Assembly (NCBI GenBank): GCA_040219235.1 | Contig: JAVJSV010000012.1 | Coordinates: forward strand, 248,001-312,000 | Origin: Rhodospirillaceae bacterium | GTDB taxonomy: Bacteria; Pseudomonadota; Alphaproteobacteria; Rhodospirillales; Rhodospirillaceae | Direction of reading: 5' to 3' | DNA length: 64,000 bases | Shown: in pieces, positions 19,419 through 28,038 of the stretch | How positions within the stretch are numbered: position 1 is the stretch's first letter | How the letters are laid out: each line of letters starts with the position of its first letter | Made by a program: the position numbers and the translations under genes | The notes under the pieces: model-generated | The model's database searches: none | The model's input: the letters and a program-made list of their open reading frames with translations, nothing else | What the model was told of the DNA's origin: nothing

Positions 19419-19460
19419 AGGGTGAGGCCCCATATATTTTAGGGTGAGACCCTATATTTA
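19419..19460. promoter_or_regulatory. Tandem 22-bp direct repeat with palindromic core upstream of the ABC ATPase gene
   Basis: Two adjacent copies of a 20-22 base unit start with AGGGTGAG at 19419 and 19441 and end in CATATATTTT or TATATTTA. The second copy contains a perfect 13-base palindrome AGGGTgagACCCT (19441-19453). The element lies just upstream of the Shine-Dalgarno sequence AAGGTGG of the gene at 19473, which fits an operator or a leader RNA element. The regulator is unknown. Confidence 0.55.
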
Positions 19461-19472
19461 AGGTGGCGACTA

Positions 19473-20174
19473 ATGCTGGAAGCGTTCGACTTACAAAAAT
19501 CGTATGGAGATCATCAGGCCCTGAAAGGGTTGAACCTCTCTGTGAAGTCGGGCGACATTTATTGTCTTTTGGGCGCCAACGGTGCCGGCAAAACAACCAC
19601 CATCAATCTTTTTCTTAATTTCATCAGCCCGACCGGTGGTAAAGCCCAGGTCAATGGCATCGATGTTTCTGAAAATCCGATCGAGACCAAAAAGCATCTC
19701 GCGTACATTCCTGAACAAGTCATGCTGTACCCCAACCTTACAGGCTTGGAAAATATTGAGTACTTTGCGCGCCTAGGGGGGCATGAGGATTACAACGATG
19801 ATGATTTACGAGGTTTTTTACTCCGTTGTGGGCTGCAGTCAGAGGCAGCAGACCGGCGTATTTCAACCTATTCAAAGGGGATGCGTCAGAAAGTTGGTGT
19901 TGCCATTGCGCTTGCCAAACAGGCCAAAGCATTGTTGCTAGATGAGCCTACCTCTGGCCTAGATCCAAAAGCATCCAATGAGTTTTCAGAGCTTTTGAAG
20001 CATCTACAAAGCGAAGGTGCCGCCATTCTTATGGCGACCCACGATTTATTCCGCGCCAAAGAAACCGGCACACGGATCGGCATTATGCGCGAGGGAAATT
20101 TGATGCAAGAGTTGAGCACGGGCGAAGTTTCTCATGCTGACGTCGAACGGATTTATCTCGAACATATGCACTAA
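19473..20174 (+). CDS. ABC transporter ATP-binding protein (ABC-2/NosF-like), orphan
   Basis: A 233-residue nucleotide-binding subunit. Walker A is GANGAGKT (residues 34-41), the signature is YSKGMRQKV (a variant of LSGGQ), Walker B is LLLDEPTSGLDP and the switch His is in MATHD. The family usually drives ABC-2 type export or gliding/copper-type systems. No permease gene lies beside it. The next gene, 23 bases on, is a membrane-anchored ferrochelatase-like protein. The ATG at 19473 has a good AAGGTGG site upstream. The lack of a permease is notable. Confidence 0.88.
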   Translation: MLEAFDLQKSYGDHQALKGLNLSVKSGDIYCLLGANGAGKTTTINLFLNFISPTGGKAQVNGIDVSENPIETKKHLAYIPEQVMLYPNLTGLENIEYFARLGGHEDYNDDDLRGFLLRCGLQSEAADRRISTYSKGMRQKVGVAIALAKQAKALLLDEPTSGLDPKASNEFSELLKHLQSEGAAILMATHDLFRAKETGTRIGIMREGNLMQELSTGEVSHADVERIYLEHMH

Positions 20175-20197
20175 AAAACTCCCGTAAGGAGGGCGAT

Positions 20198-21733
20198 ATG
20201 CTCAAGCTGATCAAACGTGTGACCATTGCACTGGTTGTTGTCGGCGTGGGCATCGCGGCTGCTGGTTACGGCACGTTCCGGTATATGAACGGAACGCCAC
20301 CGCAGCTCAAAGAGCCAAACTATTTTCGCATTTACAAAGAACAACTGGCCAGTGAAGAAGCGATGACGCCCGAGGGTGAGGTTGCCATCTTCATGTCAGG
20401 CCTCATCATGCCCGAGAACTTTCGTCTTCCGGATTTTTACAATCTGGCTCTAAAGCCAAGCCAGTATATTCCATGGCCAATTCGCAGTCGAGCAATGGCT
20501 GATCCAGGCGTTATTCTGTTGGACACAGAGCGGTATTATGAATTCGAAGCGTTTGTGCCCACCAATCTTGTTGATGCTTATGGCTCGACCTTAGATGTGG
20601 ATGGCACGCCATGGGTTGAGAGATACCACAACGGAGAGCTGAGATGGGTTGACCCCAGTCCGACCCAGCATCTTGATCACGGGTATTTTATATACGAAGG
20701 CCGTAAGGGCGGTATGCCCGGGCCAGCTCAGAAGCTCATCAACAAGGCGCGGGTCTACTATTATGGTAAGGGTAAAGGTTTTCTGAACGGTAAAGTACCC
20801 CATGAAGCCGGAACGTGGGCGCTGATTGAGGCCACAATGCGCAAGATCAGCGCGAAGTATGGCGATGTGCCCTACCGTTGGGTGACCGCTGAAGATTTTC
20901 ATTTGGCACGAAGCGCGATGTTTGAATTGCTTGACGGTGGTGCTGATACCATCGTCCTAGCCGCACCACGCCCATTATATTCCCATCACGAAGAGTTCAA
21001 CGGGTCTATTAAGCATGCGATGCACTACATTCATGAATGGGAAGACGCCAACGATAAAAAAATCAAAACTATTATCACCGAGAATCTGGCAAATTTTCCG
21101 ATCATTCATGACACTTACGCCAATATGTTGCGCGATCGTCTTGATCAACTGCCTCGCGGTGCAGATGTCAAAATCGTGGCGTCTGTACATGGCATGGCGT
21201 GGGACGTGGTCCCGAATGAAGCTTGGATTGAGTTGGCGCCGAGCTATATCGAGCCCGTCATGGCAAAGCTGAAAGCTGTTTTATCTGAGTATGATTTTGG
21301 TCGCACAGAAGTGGTGCAGTCACAGGATCACTTTGCTGATCCTTATAACAACCCCGAGGGCAAGTACCTTTCCACCAACACGGCGTTCTGGGAGGGTGTT
21401 AACGACAACTATGATTACGTCATTAACTTACCGATCGAATTCTTCGCGGAAAACACAGACACGGTGTTTTCTCATGCCATGTACAACTTTGAAGGTTTTC
21501 CCGGCTATAACATCTACGATCCGGTTGACTACAGTGATTGGTCGGTGCCCTATACGCGGACGTTCGATGTCGACGGGACGCAGATCGTCTACAATGGCTT
21601 GCCGATCGGTAAGTACAACAAGCCCATTGTTGAAGCCTTTTTTCAGGCTTTGGACTCTGTTTTGTCACGCACACAAACAGCCGCGTGGTCGGCAAGTGAT
21701 GCTGCTGCGAACATGAACGAGCGTCTGGATTGA
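20198..21733 (+). CDS. Membrane-anchored protein with ferrochelatase-like domain, function unknown
   Basis: A 511-residue protein with an N-terminal membrane anchor (residues 8-30). A perfect ribosome site (TAAGGAGG) precedes the ATG. Residues about 235-450 follow the class II chelatase order: GADTIVLAAPRPLYSHHEEF (compare 'vvvlPlyPqyS'), then VKIVASVHGMAWD with the His331 that would align with the ferrochelatase metal ligand (SAHSLP), and YVINLPIEFFAENTDTVF (compare 'PigFvSDHiETLye'). In the last motif the usual His and Glu are Asn and Asp. The N-terminal 230 residues are not recognised. The assignment is from motif reading and is tentative. It is probably co-transcribed with the upstream ABC ATPase. 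Confidence 0.6.
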   Translation: MLKLIKRVTIALVVVGVGIAAAGYGTFRYMNGTPPQLKEPNYFRIYKEQLASEEAMTPEGEVAIFMSGLIMPENFRLPDFYNLALKPSQYIPWPIRSRAMADPGVILLDTERYYEFEAFVPTNLVDAYGSTLDVDGTPWVERYHNGELRWVDPSPTQHLDHGYFIYEGRKGGMPGPAQKLINKARVYYYGKGKGFLNGKVPHEAGTWALIEATMRKISAKYGDVPYRWVTAEDFHLARSAMFELLDGGADTIVLAAPRPLYSHHEEFNGSIKHAMHYIHEWEDANDKKIKTIITENLANFPIIHDTYANMLRDRLDQLPRGADVKIVASVHGMAWDVVPNEAWIELAPSYIEPVMAKLKAVLSEYDFGRTEVVQSQDHFADPYNNPEGKYLSTNTAFWEGVNDNYDYVINLPIEFFAENTDTVFSHAMYNFEGFPGYNIYDPVDYSDWSVPYTRTFDVDGTQIVYNGLPIGKYNKPIVEAFFQALDSVLSRTQTAAWSASDAAANMNERLD

Positions 21734-21807
21734 GTGCGACCATTTGCTGCCTTGCTGACCTTCCCTGGCATCGATAAAACAATGAACTTAAGCCGAGGGG
21801 AACTCTC

Positions 21808-23502
21808 ATGCAGCGTCTATTCGTACCAATAGGAGATATGCAGCTTCACGTCAGGCGCGCTGGAAGCGGTCCTCCCGTAATCCTGTTGCACCCGTCTCCG
21901 CAGTCGAGCGTGTTTTCCGTGCCGATGGTAACGCGGTTGGCCAAGAATTTTACAGCCATTGCGGTTGATACCCCTGGATATGGGTTGTCTGACCCCATTC
22001 CTGGCGGCGTGAAAGGTCCGGCGCTGGAAGATTATGTGCAGCCGTTGGTCGCATTGCTTGATTCTCTGGGTATTCAAAAAGCAGCGTTTTATGGCAACGC
22101 CACCGGTGCCGAGATTGCTCATATATTTGCGGCGGCACATCCAGAACGTGTCGCCGTGTGCATGTTAGATACGGCGGGTGATGTCTCCGACGAGCATGTC
22201 GATGTTCTCACCAAAGGCTACTTTCCAGATGTGACTCCCCGTCGAGATGGCGGTCATCTTCTGACCCACTGGGATATGGTGCGTTCGCTCAATCTGTTTG
22301 CCCCTTGGCAGTTTACGACCAAGGCGGCGCGTTTGCCTGTTGATATGCCAGCTCCTGAGAAGATTCAGGAAAAGCTGCTCGACTATTTACGCGCGGGTGA
22401 AAATTACGCTGATGCCTATAGGCCCGCTTTCTATACCGCCAAGCATCATCTCATCAGTCGACTTACGGTTCCGACGACACTCACGCGTTGGGAAGCGAAA
22501 CCAGACCTGACCGAAGTTGATGATCTGATCGCCAAGGGTCTGCCCAACAACTTTACGGTTTTGCACGCTGGGCCGACCATGGACGAACGTCTTGCGGTCA
22601 GTGAGCAATATCTCATCGACAATTATTTACCTTCAGATACGCCAGCGCCGCCACATCCTGTTCAGATAGACGAGACGGCACCTCGCCTCCAGAAAATGTT
22701 TATCTCTATTGAGGGTGGGCAAGTGATGGCACGGGTCTGTATGGCTGGCGAAGGTCGGCCCATTCTCGGTCTACATGACCCTGCTGGGTCTTCAAAGCGC
22801 TTGGCCGACCTGCTGAGCCCTTATCTTGGACATCGTCCTGTCATTGCCGTTGATAATCCAGGTAATGGCGAATCAGACAAATTGATTGATCGTGATGATA
22901 TCACTACTGAAACTTACGCCCAGTCGGCAATCGCAGTGCTTGAGGCTTTGGGGGTTGCAGAGGTTGATGTGATTGGTCGTTACTCGGGCGGTCAAGTTGC
23001 GATTGAAATGGCAGCGCTGCGCCCTGGCTTGGTGAAACACATTGTTCAAGCCGGCGTGCAAATTTTTACGGATGCGGAACGCGAAGATCTCTTGAAAAAT
23101 TATACACCGTCCATCGCGCCTCGGTGGGATGGCGGGCATTTGCTGACGGCCTGGTCAATTGTCCGGGATATGGGCCTCTTTTGGCCCTGGTACAATCGCA
23201 CCAAGGACGGTGTCATTCAGCGCGATGCAAATTTGGATCCCGACTTTCTTGATGGCCGTACACAAGACCTTCTTAAAGTTGGTGATGCTTATCAAAACGC
23301 TTACGCTGCCTCCTTTACTTATTCCATGGCCGAGAAATTGGCAGCCTTGGAGGTGCCTTGTTTGCTGATGGATTGGCCGGGGGCTGCCTCCTATGACCGT
23401 CTTGCGATGGCCAAGCAGGTTGCACCCCAAGTTGTTGTCACAGATATGCCAGAGGACATAACTCAGCTTCTGTCAGTCCTTGACCCATTTTTCGCCAGCT
23501 AG
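21808..23502 (+). CDS. Tandem two-domain alpha/beta-hydrolase-fold protein A
   Basis: A 564-residue protein made of two alpha/beta-hydrolase domains (about 1-280 and 290-564). Each has the oxyanion region (ILLHPSP; GLHDPAGSS), the strand-4 motif (VDTPGYGLSD; VDNPGNGES) and a cap motif PRxDGGHLLTxW followed by a FxPW segment. The nucleophile elbow reads GNATG (96-100) in domain 1 and GRYSG (390-394) in domain 2, so the position normally held by Ser is Ala98 and Tyr392. Domain 2 also ends without an obvious catalytic His. No signal peptide. It sits 11 bases upstream of a paralogue of the same architecture. Confidence 0.85.
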   Translation: MQRLFVPIGDMQLHVRRAGSGPPVILLHPSPQSSVFSVPMVTRLAKNFTAIAVDTPGYGLSDPIPGGVKGPALEDYVQPLVALLDSLGIQKAAFYGNATGAEIAHIFAAAHPERVAVCMLDTAGDVSDEHVDVLTKGYFPDVTPRRDGGHLLTHWDMVRSLNLFAPWQFTTKAARLPVDMPAPEKIQEKLLDYLRAGENYADAYRPAFYTAKHHLISRLTVPTTLTRWEAKPDLTEVDDLIAKGLPNNFTVLHAGPTMDERLAVSEQYLIDNYLPSDTPAPPHPVQIDETAPRLQKMFISIEGGQVMARVCMAGEGRPILGLHDPAGSSKRLADLLSPYLGHRPVIAVDNPGNGESDKLIDRDDITTETYAQSAIAVLEALGVAEVDVIGRYSGGQVAIEMAALRPGLVKHIVQAGVQIFTDAEREDLLKNYTPSIAPRWDGGHLLTAWSIVRDMGLFWPWYNRTKDGVIQRDANLDPDFLDGRTQDLLKVGDAYQNAYAASFTYSMAEKLAALEVPCLLMDWPGAASYDRLAMAKQVAPQVVVTDMPEDITQLLSVLDPFFAS

Positions 23503-23513
23503 GTCATACTCCT

Positions 23514-25193
23514 ATGAATATCACCCGCCGGTTCCTAACCTTGCCCGATGGTAATCAGGTTCACTTTCGCACCGCCGGACGTGGCCCGGCGATGATTTTG
23601 ATGCATCCATCGCCGATTTCATCTGCGGCTTTGATTCCGGCCGTGACGGCTTTTTCTGAGAAATTTACCTGTATCGCCTTAGACACCCCGGGTTATGGCT
23701 TATCAGACGATTTCGTGACCGATAAAACTGACCTGATTGGTTACGCCGATGCCGTGGCGCAGATCTTAGATGCACTCGGTCTTGAATCTGCAGTGATTTA
23801 CGGGGCAGCTACAGGCGCACAAATCGGAACGCAGTTTGCCTGTCGTTATCCCAAACGCACACGGCTTCTCATTCTCGATGGCGCAGGTCATTTTACAGAT
23901 GAAGATCGCGCTCAATTTGCGGATGGATATTTTGTAGACCTCACGCCAAGGCGTGACGGCACGCATCTCTTAGCAGCATGGGATGCCAGCCGTCACCTGT
24001 CCGTGTTCTTCCCATGGATGTCCAACCGTTTGGATCAACGTGTTCAGGCCGACACCCAATCCCCAGAAGCCATTCAGCTCCATGTCGATGATATGCTTCG
24101 GGCCGGCCCGAAGTACAAAGAGGCTTATTGGGAGGCTATGCGGTATGAGGATCATAGTGCGACCGTTAAAGTGAAGGTGCCTACACTGCTTTCATATAAC
24201 GCGGGCAGTATGATGCGTTCACATACGGAAGCGCTCATCAACAAAGGATTGCCCGATAACTTTACGGTTGTCCCTTGTGACCCCAAAACCCGCTACACGG
24301 CGTTACGCACTGCGGCGGCTGATTTTGCAAGTGCACCTCCCTATGCAGATTTTCCTGCACAAACAGATCGCGCTTCAACTATACAAAATATAATGGTCGA
24401 TGTGCCCGGCGGGCAACTGCGCGCACGCGTCTGTCTTGAGGGTGAGGGACTTCCTCTCATGGCCATTCACGATCCGGCGGGCTCAAGTCTTCTCGTTGAA
24501 CCCATGTTAAAACCCTATATCGGTCGTCGGCCTGTGATCGCCTTTGATAACCCGGGAAACGGAGAATCTGAAGCGGCGATCAACCGCATTGATTCCGAAA
24601 ACTATGCAAAGGTCTTGCACGCAGCGCTCGACAGCCTAGGCGTTGATCAGTTGGACGTTATTGGGCGCTATTCGGGTGGCCCAGTGGCGATGGAAATGAG
24701 TTTTCAGAAGTCACAGCGCATTCGTCATATCGTTCAGGCAGGTGTGTCCTTGTATGAAGGCGAGGAGCAAGCACGCCTTATTGAAAACTATACGCCGTCC
24801 GTGGCGCCGCGCTGGGATGGTCGGCACCTCATGACAGCCTGGTCCGTCATGCGCGATCAAAGTCTTTATTGGCCATGGTTTAACCAAACCAAAGAGGGGG
24901 TCATCTGGGAAGACGGTGCCATTGATGTTGCCATGACGGATTTGCGCACCCGCGAGTTGCTCAAATGCGGTGATCGCTATCAGGATGCGTACAACGCGAT
25001 GTGGCGTTATCCCATGCGCGAGAAGCTACCTAAGCTCAATGTACCCTGCTTGCTGTGTCACCCTTCGTGGGAGCCTGTGGGTTATACAACAGCCATGGCT
25101 CAGGCGATTGATCCGCGGTGTCAATCAGCAGAACTGCCACCCGCCATGGCCGATTGGCACACGTCCCTGGACGCCTTTTTCGACGCATCTTAG
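23514..25193 (+). CDS. Tandem two-domain alpha/beta-hydrolase-fold protein B
   Basis: A 559-residue paralogue of the preceding protein with the same double-domain plan. Elbows are GAATG (97-101, Ala99 at the nucleophile position) and GRYSG (384-388, Tyr386). The cap motif PRRDGTHLLAAWD and PRWDGRHLMTAWS recurs in both halves, as does 'NPGNGES' in domain 2. It lies 11 bases after the first copy, so both arose by tandem duplication of an already fused gene. A hydrolase role is not secure given the missing Ser; a binding or non-hydrolytic lyase role is possible. Confidence 0.85.
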   Translation: MNITRRFLTLPDGNQVHFRTAGRGPAMILMHPSPISSAALIPAVTAFSEKFTCIALDTPGYGLSDDFVTDKTDLIGYADAVAQILDALGLESAVIYGAATGAQIGTQFACRYPKRTRLLILDGAGHFTDEDRAQFADGYFVDLTPRRDGTHLLAAWDASRHLSVFFPWMSNRLDQRVQADTQSPEAIQLHVDDMLRAGPKYKEAYWEAMRYEDHSATVKVKVPTLLSYNAGSMMRSHTEALINKGLPDNFTVVPCDPKTRYTALRTAAADFASAPPYADFPAQTDRASTIQNIMVDVPGGQLRARVCLEGEGLPLMAIHDPAGSSLLVEPMLKPYIGRRPVIAFDNPGNGESEAAINRIDSENYAKVLHAALDSLGVDQLDVIGRYSGGPVAMEMSFQKSQRIRHIVQAGVSLYEGEEQARLIENYTPSVAPRWDGRHLMTAWSVMRDQSLYWPWFNQTKEGVIWEDGAIDVAMTDLRTRELLKCGDRYQDAYNAMWRYPMREKLPKLNVPCLLCHPSWEPVGYTTAMAQAIDPRCQSAELPPAMADWHTSLDAFFDAS

Positions 25194-25203
25194 AGGTTGC
25201 GCT

Positions 25204-25232
25204 CTTGACGGTAGCTGTAAGAGACCCAAAAT
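25204..25232 (+). promoter_or_regulatory. Candidate heat-shock sigma (RpoH) promoter for the Hsp20 gene
   Basis: CTTGAC at 25204-25209 is followed after 15 bases by CCCAAAAT at 25225-25232. This matches the RpoH layout of CTTG-type -35 and CCC/AT-rich -10 elements. It lies about 100 bases before the Hsp20 start, a gene usually under RpoH control. The leader downstream has a hairpin (arms 25240-25249 and 25256-25264) and a second short inverted repeat (GTCTC/GAGAC) ending directly before the Shine-Dalgarno at 25317-25322. Confidence 0.5.
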
Positions 25233-25332
25233 AGGACTTACGTCGCGCCAGGATAGGGCGACGTCAACCATTGGTGCCTGTTATGGGCCACAACCAGTCT
25301 CGCTCGCTGAGGAGACAGGAGGAAAAACAGAT

Positions 25333-25800
25333 ATGACACGTATGTCCGTGTTCTCCAGCCCCTTATTGCTGGGTTTTGATCACATCGAGCGGGTGCTTGA
25401 TCGCGTCAACAAATCCTCTGGAGAAGGGTATCCCCCTTACAACATCGAGCAGACTGGCGAGCATGCCCTGCGCATTACGCTGGCCGTTGCAGGCTTTTCT
25501 GACGATGATTTGTCCGTGACGGTTGAAGATAACCAATTGGTTATTCGGGGGCGTGCCTCAGAAGACACCAGCAATCGTATTTTCCTGCATCGTGGTATTG
25601 CGGCCCGCCAGTTCAGCCGCAGTTTTGTTTTGGCGGAAGGTATAGAGATTAAAAATGCAGAGCTTGATAAAGGCCTCCTGCATATCGATATGCAACGCCC
25701 TGTGCCTGAACCAAAGGTGACGGAAATCAAAATCTCGACGTCCACGCCAGCGAAATCGAAACCAAAAACCATCGATGTTGATCCAACATCTGTTGGATAA
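25333..25800 (+). CDS. Hsp20 family small heat-shock protein (IbpA-like)
   Basis: A 155-residue ATP-independent chaperone. The alpha-crystallin domain spans about residues 38-135: YNIEQTGEHALRITLAVAGF, LVIRGRASEDTSNRIFLHRG, FSRSFVLAEGIEIKNAEL and the family-typical GLLHIDMQRPVPE. The open frame extends to 24970, but that part overlaps the hydrolase gene in another frame. The ATG at 25333 has AGGAGG 10 bases upstream, so it is the start. It is followed after 22 bases by the DUF1150 gene, the usual alphaproteobacterial arrangement. Confidence 0.95.
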   Translation: MTRMSVFSSPLLLGFDHIERVLDRVNKSSGEGYPPYNIEQTGEHALRITLAVAGFSDDDLSVTVEDNQLVIRGRASEDTSNRIFLHRGIAARQFSRSFVLAEGIEIKNAELDKGLLHIDMQRPVPEPKVTEIKISTSTPAKSKPKTIDVDPTSVG

Positions 25801-25822
25801 GTGATTTATCAGGAGGCCAACT

Positions 25823-26047
25823 ATGGCAAACATTATGCAAAACAATAGCGTTCTTGCATCCACGCAGATCAATCTCGCTGAACTCGGTCTTGATCAACTT
25901 GCGTATGTCCGATCATCCGTGATCGATAACCAACAGGTCTGGTCCATTCATAACGCCGCGGGTGCACCGGTCGGGGCTGCTCCCACGCGCGAGCAAGCGG
26001 TCGGAGCCATCTTGCAGCATAATCTCACCCCACATTTCGTAAATTAA
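25823..26047 (+). CDS. DUF1150 family protein
   Basis: A 74-residue protein containing the DUF1150 pattern: LAELGLDQLAYVRSSV, then VWSIHNAAGAPVGAAPTREQA. In alphaproteobacteria this small protein is often encoded directly after an Hsp20 gene, as here, and is presumably part of the same heat-shock response. The ribosome site AGGAGG lies just before the ATG. Molecular role unknown. Confidence 0.88.
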   Translation: MANIMQNNSVLASTQINLAELGLDQLAYVRSSVIDNQQVWSIHNAAGAPVGAAPTREQAVGAILQHNLTPHFVN

Positions 26048-26144
26048 CGCAGCGTCAGTAGATCTCTGCTGATCTTTCACTGATATACAGATTTCTGCAT
26101 GATCTGTTATATACGCATCATTGCGCTTTTCGTGCCTGCCCTGG

Positions 26145-26221
26145 GTCCCCGTAGCTCAGCAGGATAGAGCACCAGATTCCTAATCTGGGGGCCGTGAGTT
26201 CGAATCTCGCCGGGGACACCA
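26145..26221 (+). tRNA. tRNA-Arg (anticodon CCT)
   Basis: A full cloverleaf reads by eye: acceptor GTCCCCG/CGGGGAC, D-arm GCTC/GAGC, anticodon stem CCAGA/TCTGG with loop TTCCTAA (anticodon CCT), T-arm GTGAG/CTCGC with TTCGAAT, discriminator A and encoded CCA. It is 77 nt. It decodes AGG. No integrated element is seen on its 3' side. Confidence 0.95.
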
Positions 26222-26341
26222 TATCTTTCGCGATATCGCAGACAGCTTAGAACACTGAAAAATTGTTTATTCATGCTGATAGTTTACCTTCTAAGATAAG
26301 GCTGGATGAGCTTTGTTGGGTGACCTAAGGGGACGAATGAA

Positions 26342-27220
26342 ATGACTTTAGATAACTTATCTGTCATCTCGCGCCGGGAAATACTGGGGGCGTCAGCCGC
26401 ACTGGGTGGTTTTGGTGTGTTTACAATGATGACCAAAAACGTCAGCGCTTCAACGGGAGCGGATACAAAAATTGACCCCGTTACCATGCATCGTAAATTA
26501 CGGTTCCGCACTGACCCAGGTCTTGTTTTTTGGTGGTTGCAGGGTGTGAAATACGGTCAAGTTGGCACAACACTCACGCCGCTTTACACGAACCTTGTTG
26601 GTACAATTCAGCGTATTGTGCCGACCGATGATGGTGGGTTCGATATGACGATGTTGGAAATGGTGATTATTCTAGATGTGGATGGTCACGCGCCTTTAAG
26701 CGAATGGACAAACCCTTATACGGGTGAAGTACTGCCAGTTAATTTTCGTCCAGTCGGACCAACAACCGTACGTTACCGGGCAGATGACTCTCGGGTGACC
26801 CCGAAAGAGCTTGGTGGTGCCAGGCTCGAATCAGAGGCCAGCATCCATCCGCCTGTCATCGTCGGCGACGATGTATTTATGTCGGAAGTCATTCGAGCCC
26901 GTGTGTATCGTCCTGAGCGTGAAGCACCCTTCGAGGTCAATGATATGTCTCATTATCACGGCAGCCTGAGTGAGTTGATCAATCCCGACATTACAATGGC
27001 ATCCGCGACGGTCTCTTTCGCTGAAGTCACAGGCTGGCAAAGCTGGATGAAGATGGGTTCTCAGCCAGGCAACCTGACGTCGCGCACCTTTGGCCGCAAG
27101 GTCTCCAGCTTCGATATGATGCCGGAGAAATGGCGCACTCTATTGGCACAGAAAGCACCTGAGATCGCAGCTGATCCGGTTGCCAGCCTAAACAAACCTG
27201 CTGCTGAGTTTATTCGATAA
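26342..27220 (+). CDS. DUF1838-like exported protein with Tat-type leader
   Basis: A 292-residue protein with a twin-arginine leader (SRREILGASAALGGFG) suggesting export after folding. The body contains features consistent with DUF1838: FWWLQGVKYGQVG, EMVIILDVDGHAPLSEWTNP, YTGEVLPV and a conserved MSHYHGSLSELINP. A Tat signal hints at a cofactor but no cofactor motif is recognised. The gene follows the tRNA by 120 bases and is 116 bases ahead of a small membrane protein gene. Assignment to DUF1838 is by motif memory. Confidence 0.65.
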   Translation: MTLDNLSVISRREILGASAALGGFGVFTMMTKNVSASTGADTKIDPVTMHRKLRFRTDPGLVFWWLQGVKYGQVGTTLTPLYTNLVGTIQRIVPTDDGGFDMTMLEMVIILDVDGHAPLSEWTNPYTGEVLPVNFRPVGPTTVRYRADDSRVTPKELGGARLESEASIHPPVIVGDDVFMSEVIRARVYRPEREAPFEVNDMSHYHGSLSELINPDITMASATVSFAEVTGWQSWMKMGSQPGNLTSRTFGRKVSSFDMMPEKWRTLLAQKAPEIAADPVASLNKPAAEFIR

Positions 27221-27336
27221 TAGGGTCGTTCCAGACTAAGGTGTAATCTAAACCGATCTAAAATTACTGGCCCTTCAAGACTGGTGCACGTGCATCAGCT
27301 TCAATATAAAGTGGGGCTGTCTTTAGGGGGAAATCC

Positions 27337-28038
27337 ATGACCGAATTCGCTTACGACCTCTTTCTTATTCTGCATATCTTGGGCTTTGTTTATTGGCTCG
27401 GCGGCGATGTAGGTGTCTTTTATTCAAGCGGATTCGTCATAAATCCCAAATATTCACCCGAAACACGTTTGATCGCATCGAAGATCATGATGGATCTCGA
27501 TCTCATCCCGAGAATCTGCATGACACTCATGCTAACCATCGGCGGCACGTTGGCCACGATGCAGGGTGTTGATCATTATCCGGGACAGATGCTCGCCCTC
27601 TGGATCCTCGCCCCGATCTGGTTGTTTATGGTGTTGTACATGCACTTTCGTCACGGTAGCCCGCTATCCAAAACTTTGGCGACCGTCGATTTCTGGCTGC
27701 GTCGTGTTCTGATCGTCGGCATTGCGGCTTCTGTAATCTATACGCTCTACAGCGGCCGACTTGATGGCACACCGTGGTTGACGGCAAAGGTGGGTTTGTT
27801 TGGCGTGTTGATTCTGTGTGGCGTCATGATCCGTAAACACTTGCCCGATTATATCGCTGGCATTCAAGCCCTTGCGAAGGGCTCGATTAACGATGAGCAA
27901 AATAATAAAATGGCGGCCAGTCTGAATAAAGCGCGGCCCTGGGTATTGTTTATTTGGTTGATCGTATTTCTTGAAGCCGTGTTGGGTATCGTTAAGCCTG
28001 GCAACGAATTAGCGCTGAAATTTACAGCTTTATTTTAG
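27337..28038 (+). CDS. Polytopic membrane protein, DUF2269/CopD-like
   Basis: A 233-residue membrane protein with five or six predicted helices. The first helix reads LFLILHILGFVYWLGGDVGVF, where the His in the LHILG motif and the Gly-Gly-Asp segment recall CopD/DUF2269-like heme or redox membrane proteins. Further helices include RICMTLMLTIGGTLATM and LIVFLEAVLGIVKPG. No catalytic function can be assigned. It is on the same strand as the DUF1838-like gene and may be co-transcribed. Confidence 0.55.
   Translation: MTEFAYDLFLILHILGFVYWLGGDVGVFYSSGFVINPKYSPETRLIASKIMMDLDLIPRICMTLMLTIGGTLATMQGVDHYPGQMLALWILAPIWLFMVLYMHFRHGSPLSKTLATVDFWLRRVLIVGIAASVIYTLYSGRLDGTPWLTAKVGLFGVLILCGVMIRKHLPDYIAGIQALAKGSINDEQNNKMAASLNKARPWVLFIWLIVFLEAVLGIVKPGNELALKFTALF

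Noticed and set aside
24970-25332. Long N-terminal extension of the Hsp20 open frame
   Set aside because: It overlaps the 3' part of the tandem hydrolase gene in another frame; the ribosome site AGGAGG and the family start support ATG 25333.
26221-26240. Attachment site or integrated element at the tRNA-Arg 3' end
   Set aside because: No duplicated 3' tRNA segment or integrase gene is seen within the window.
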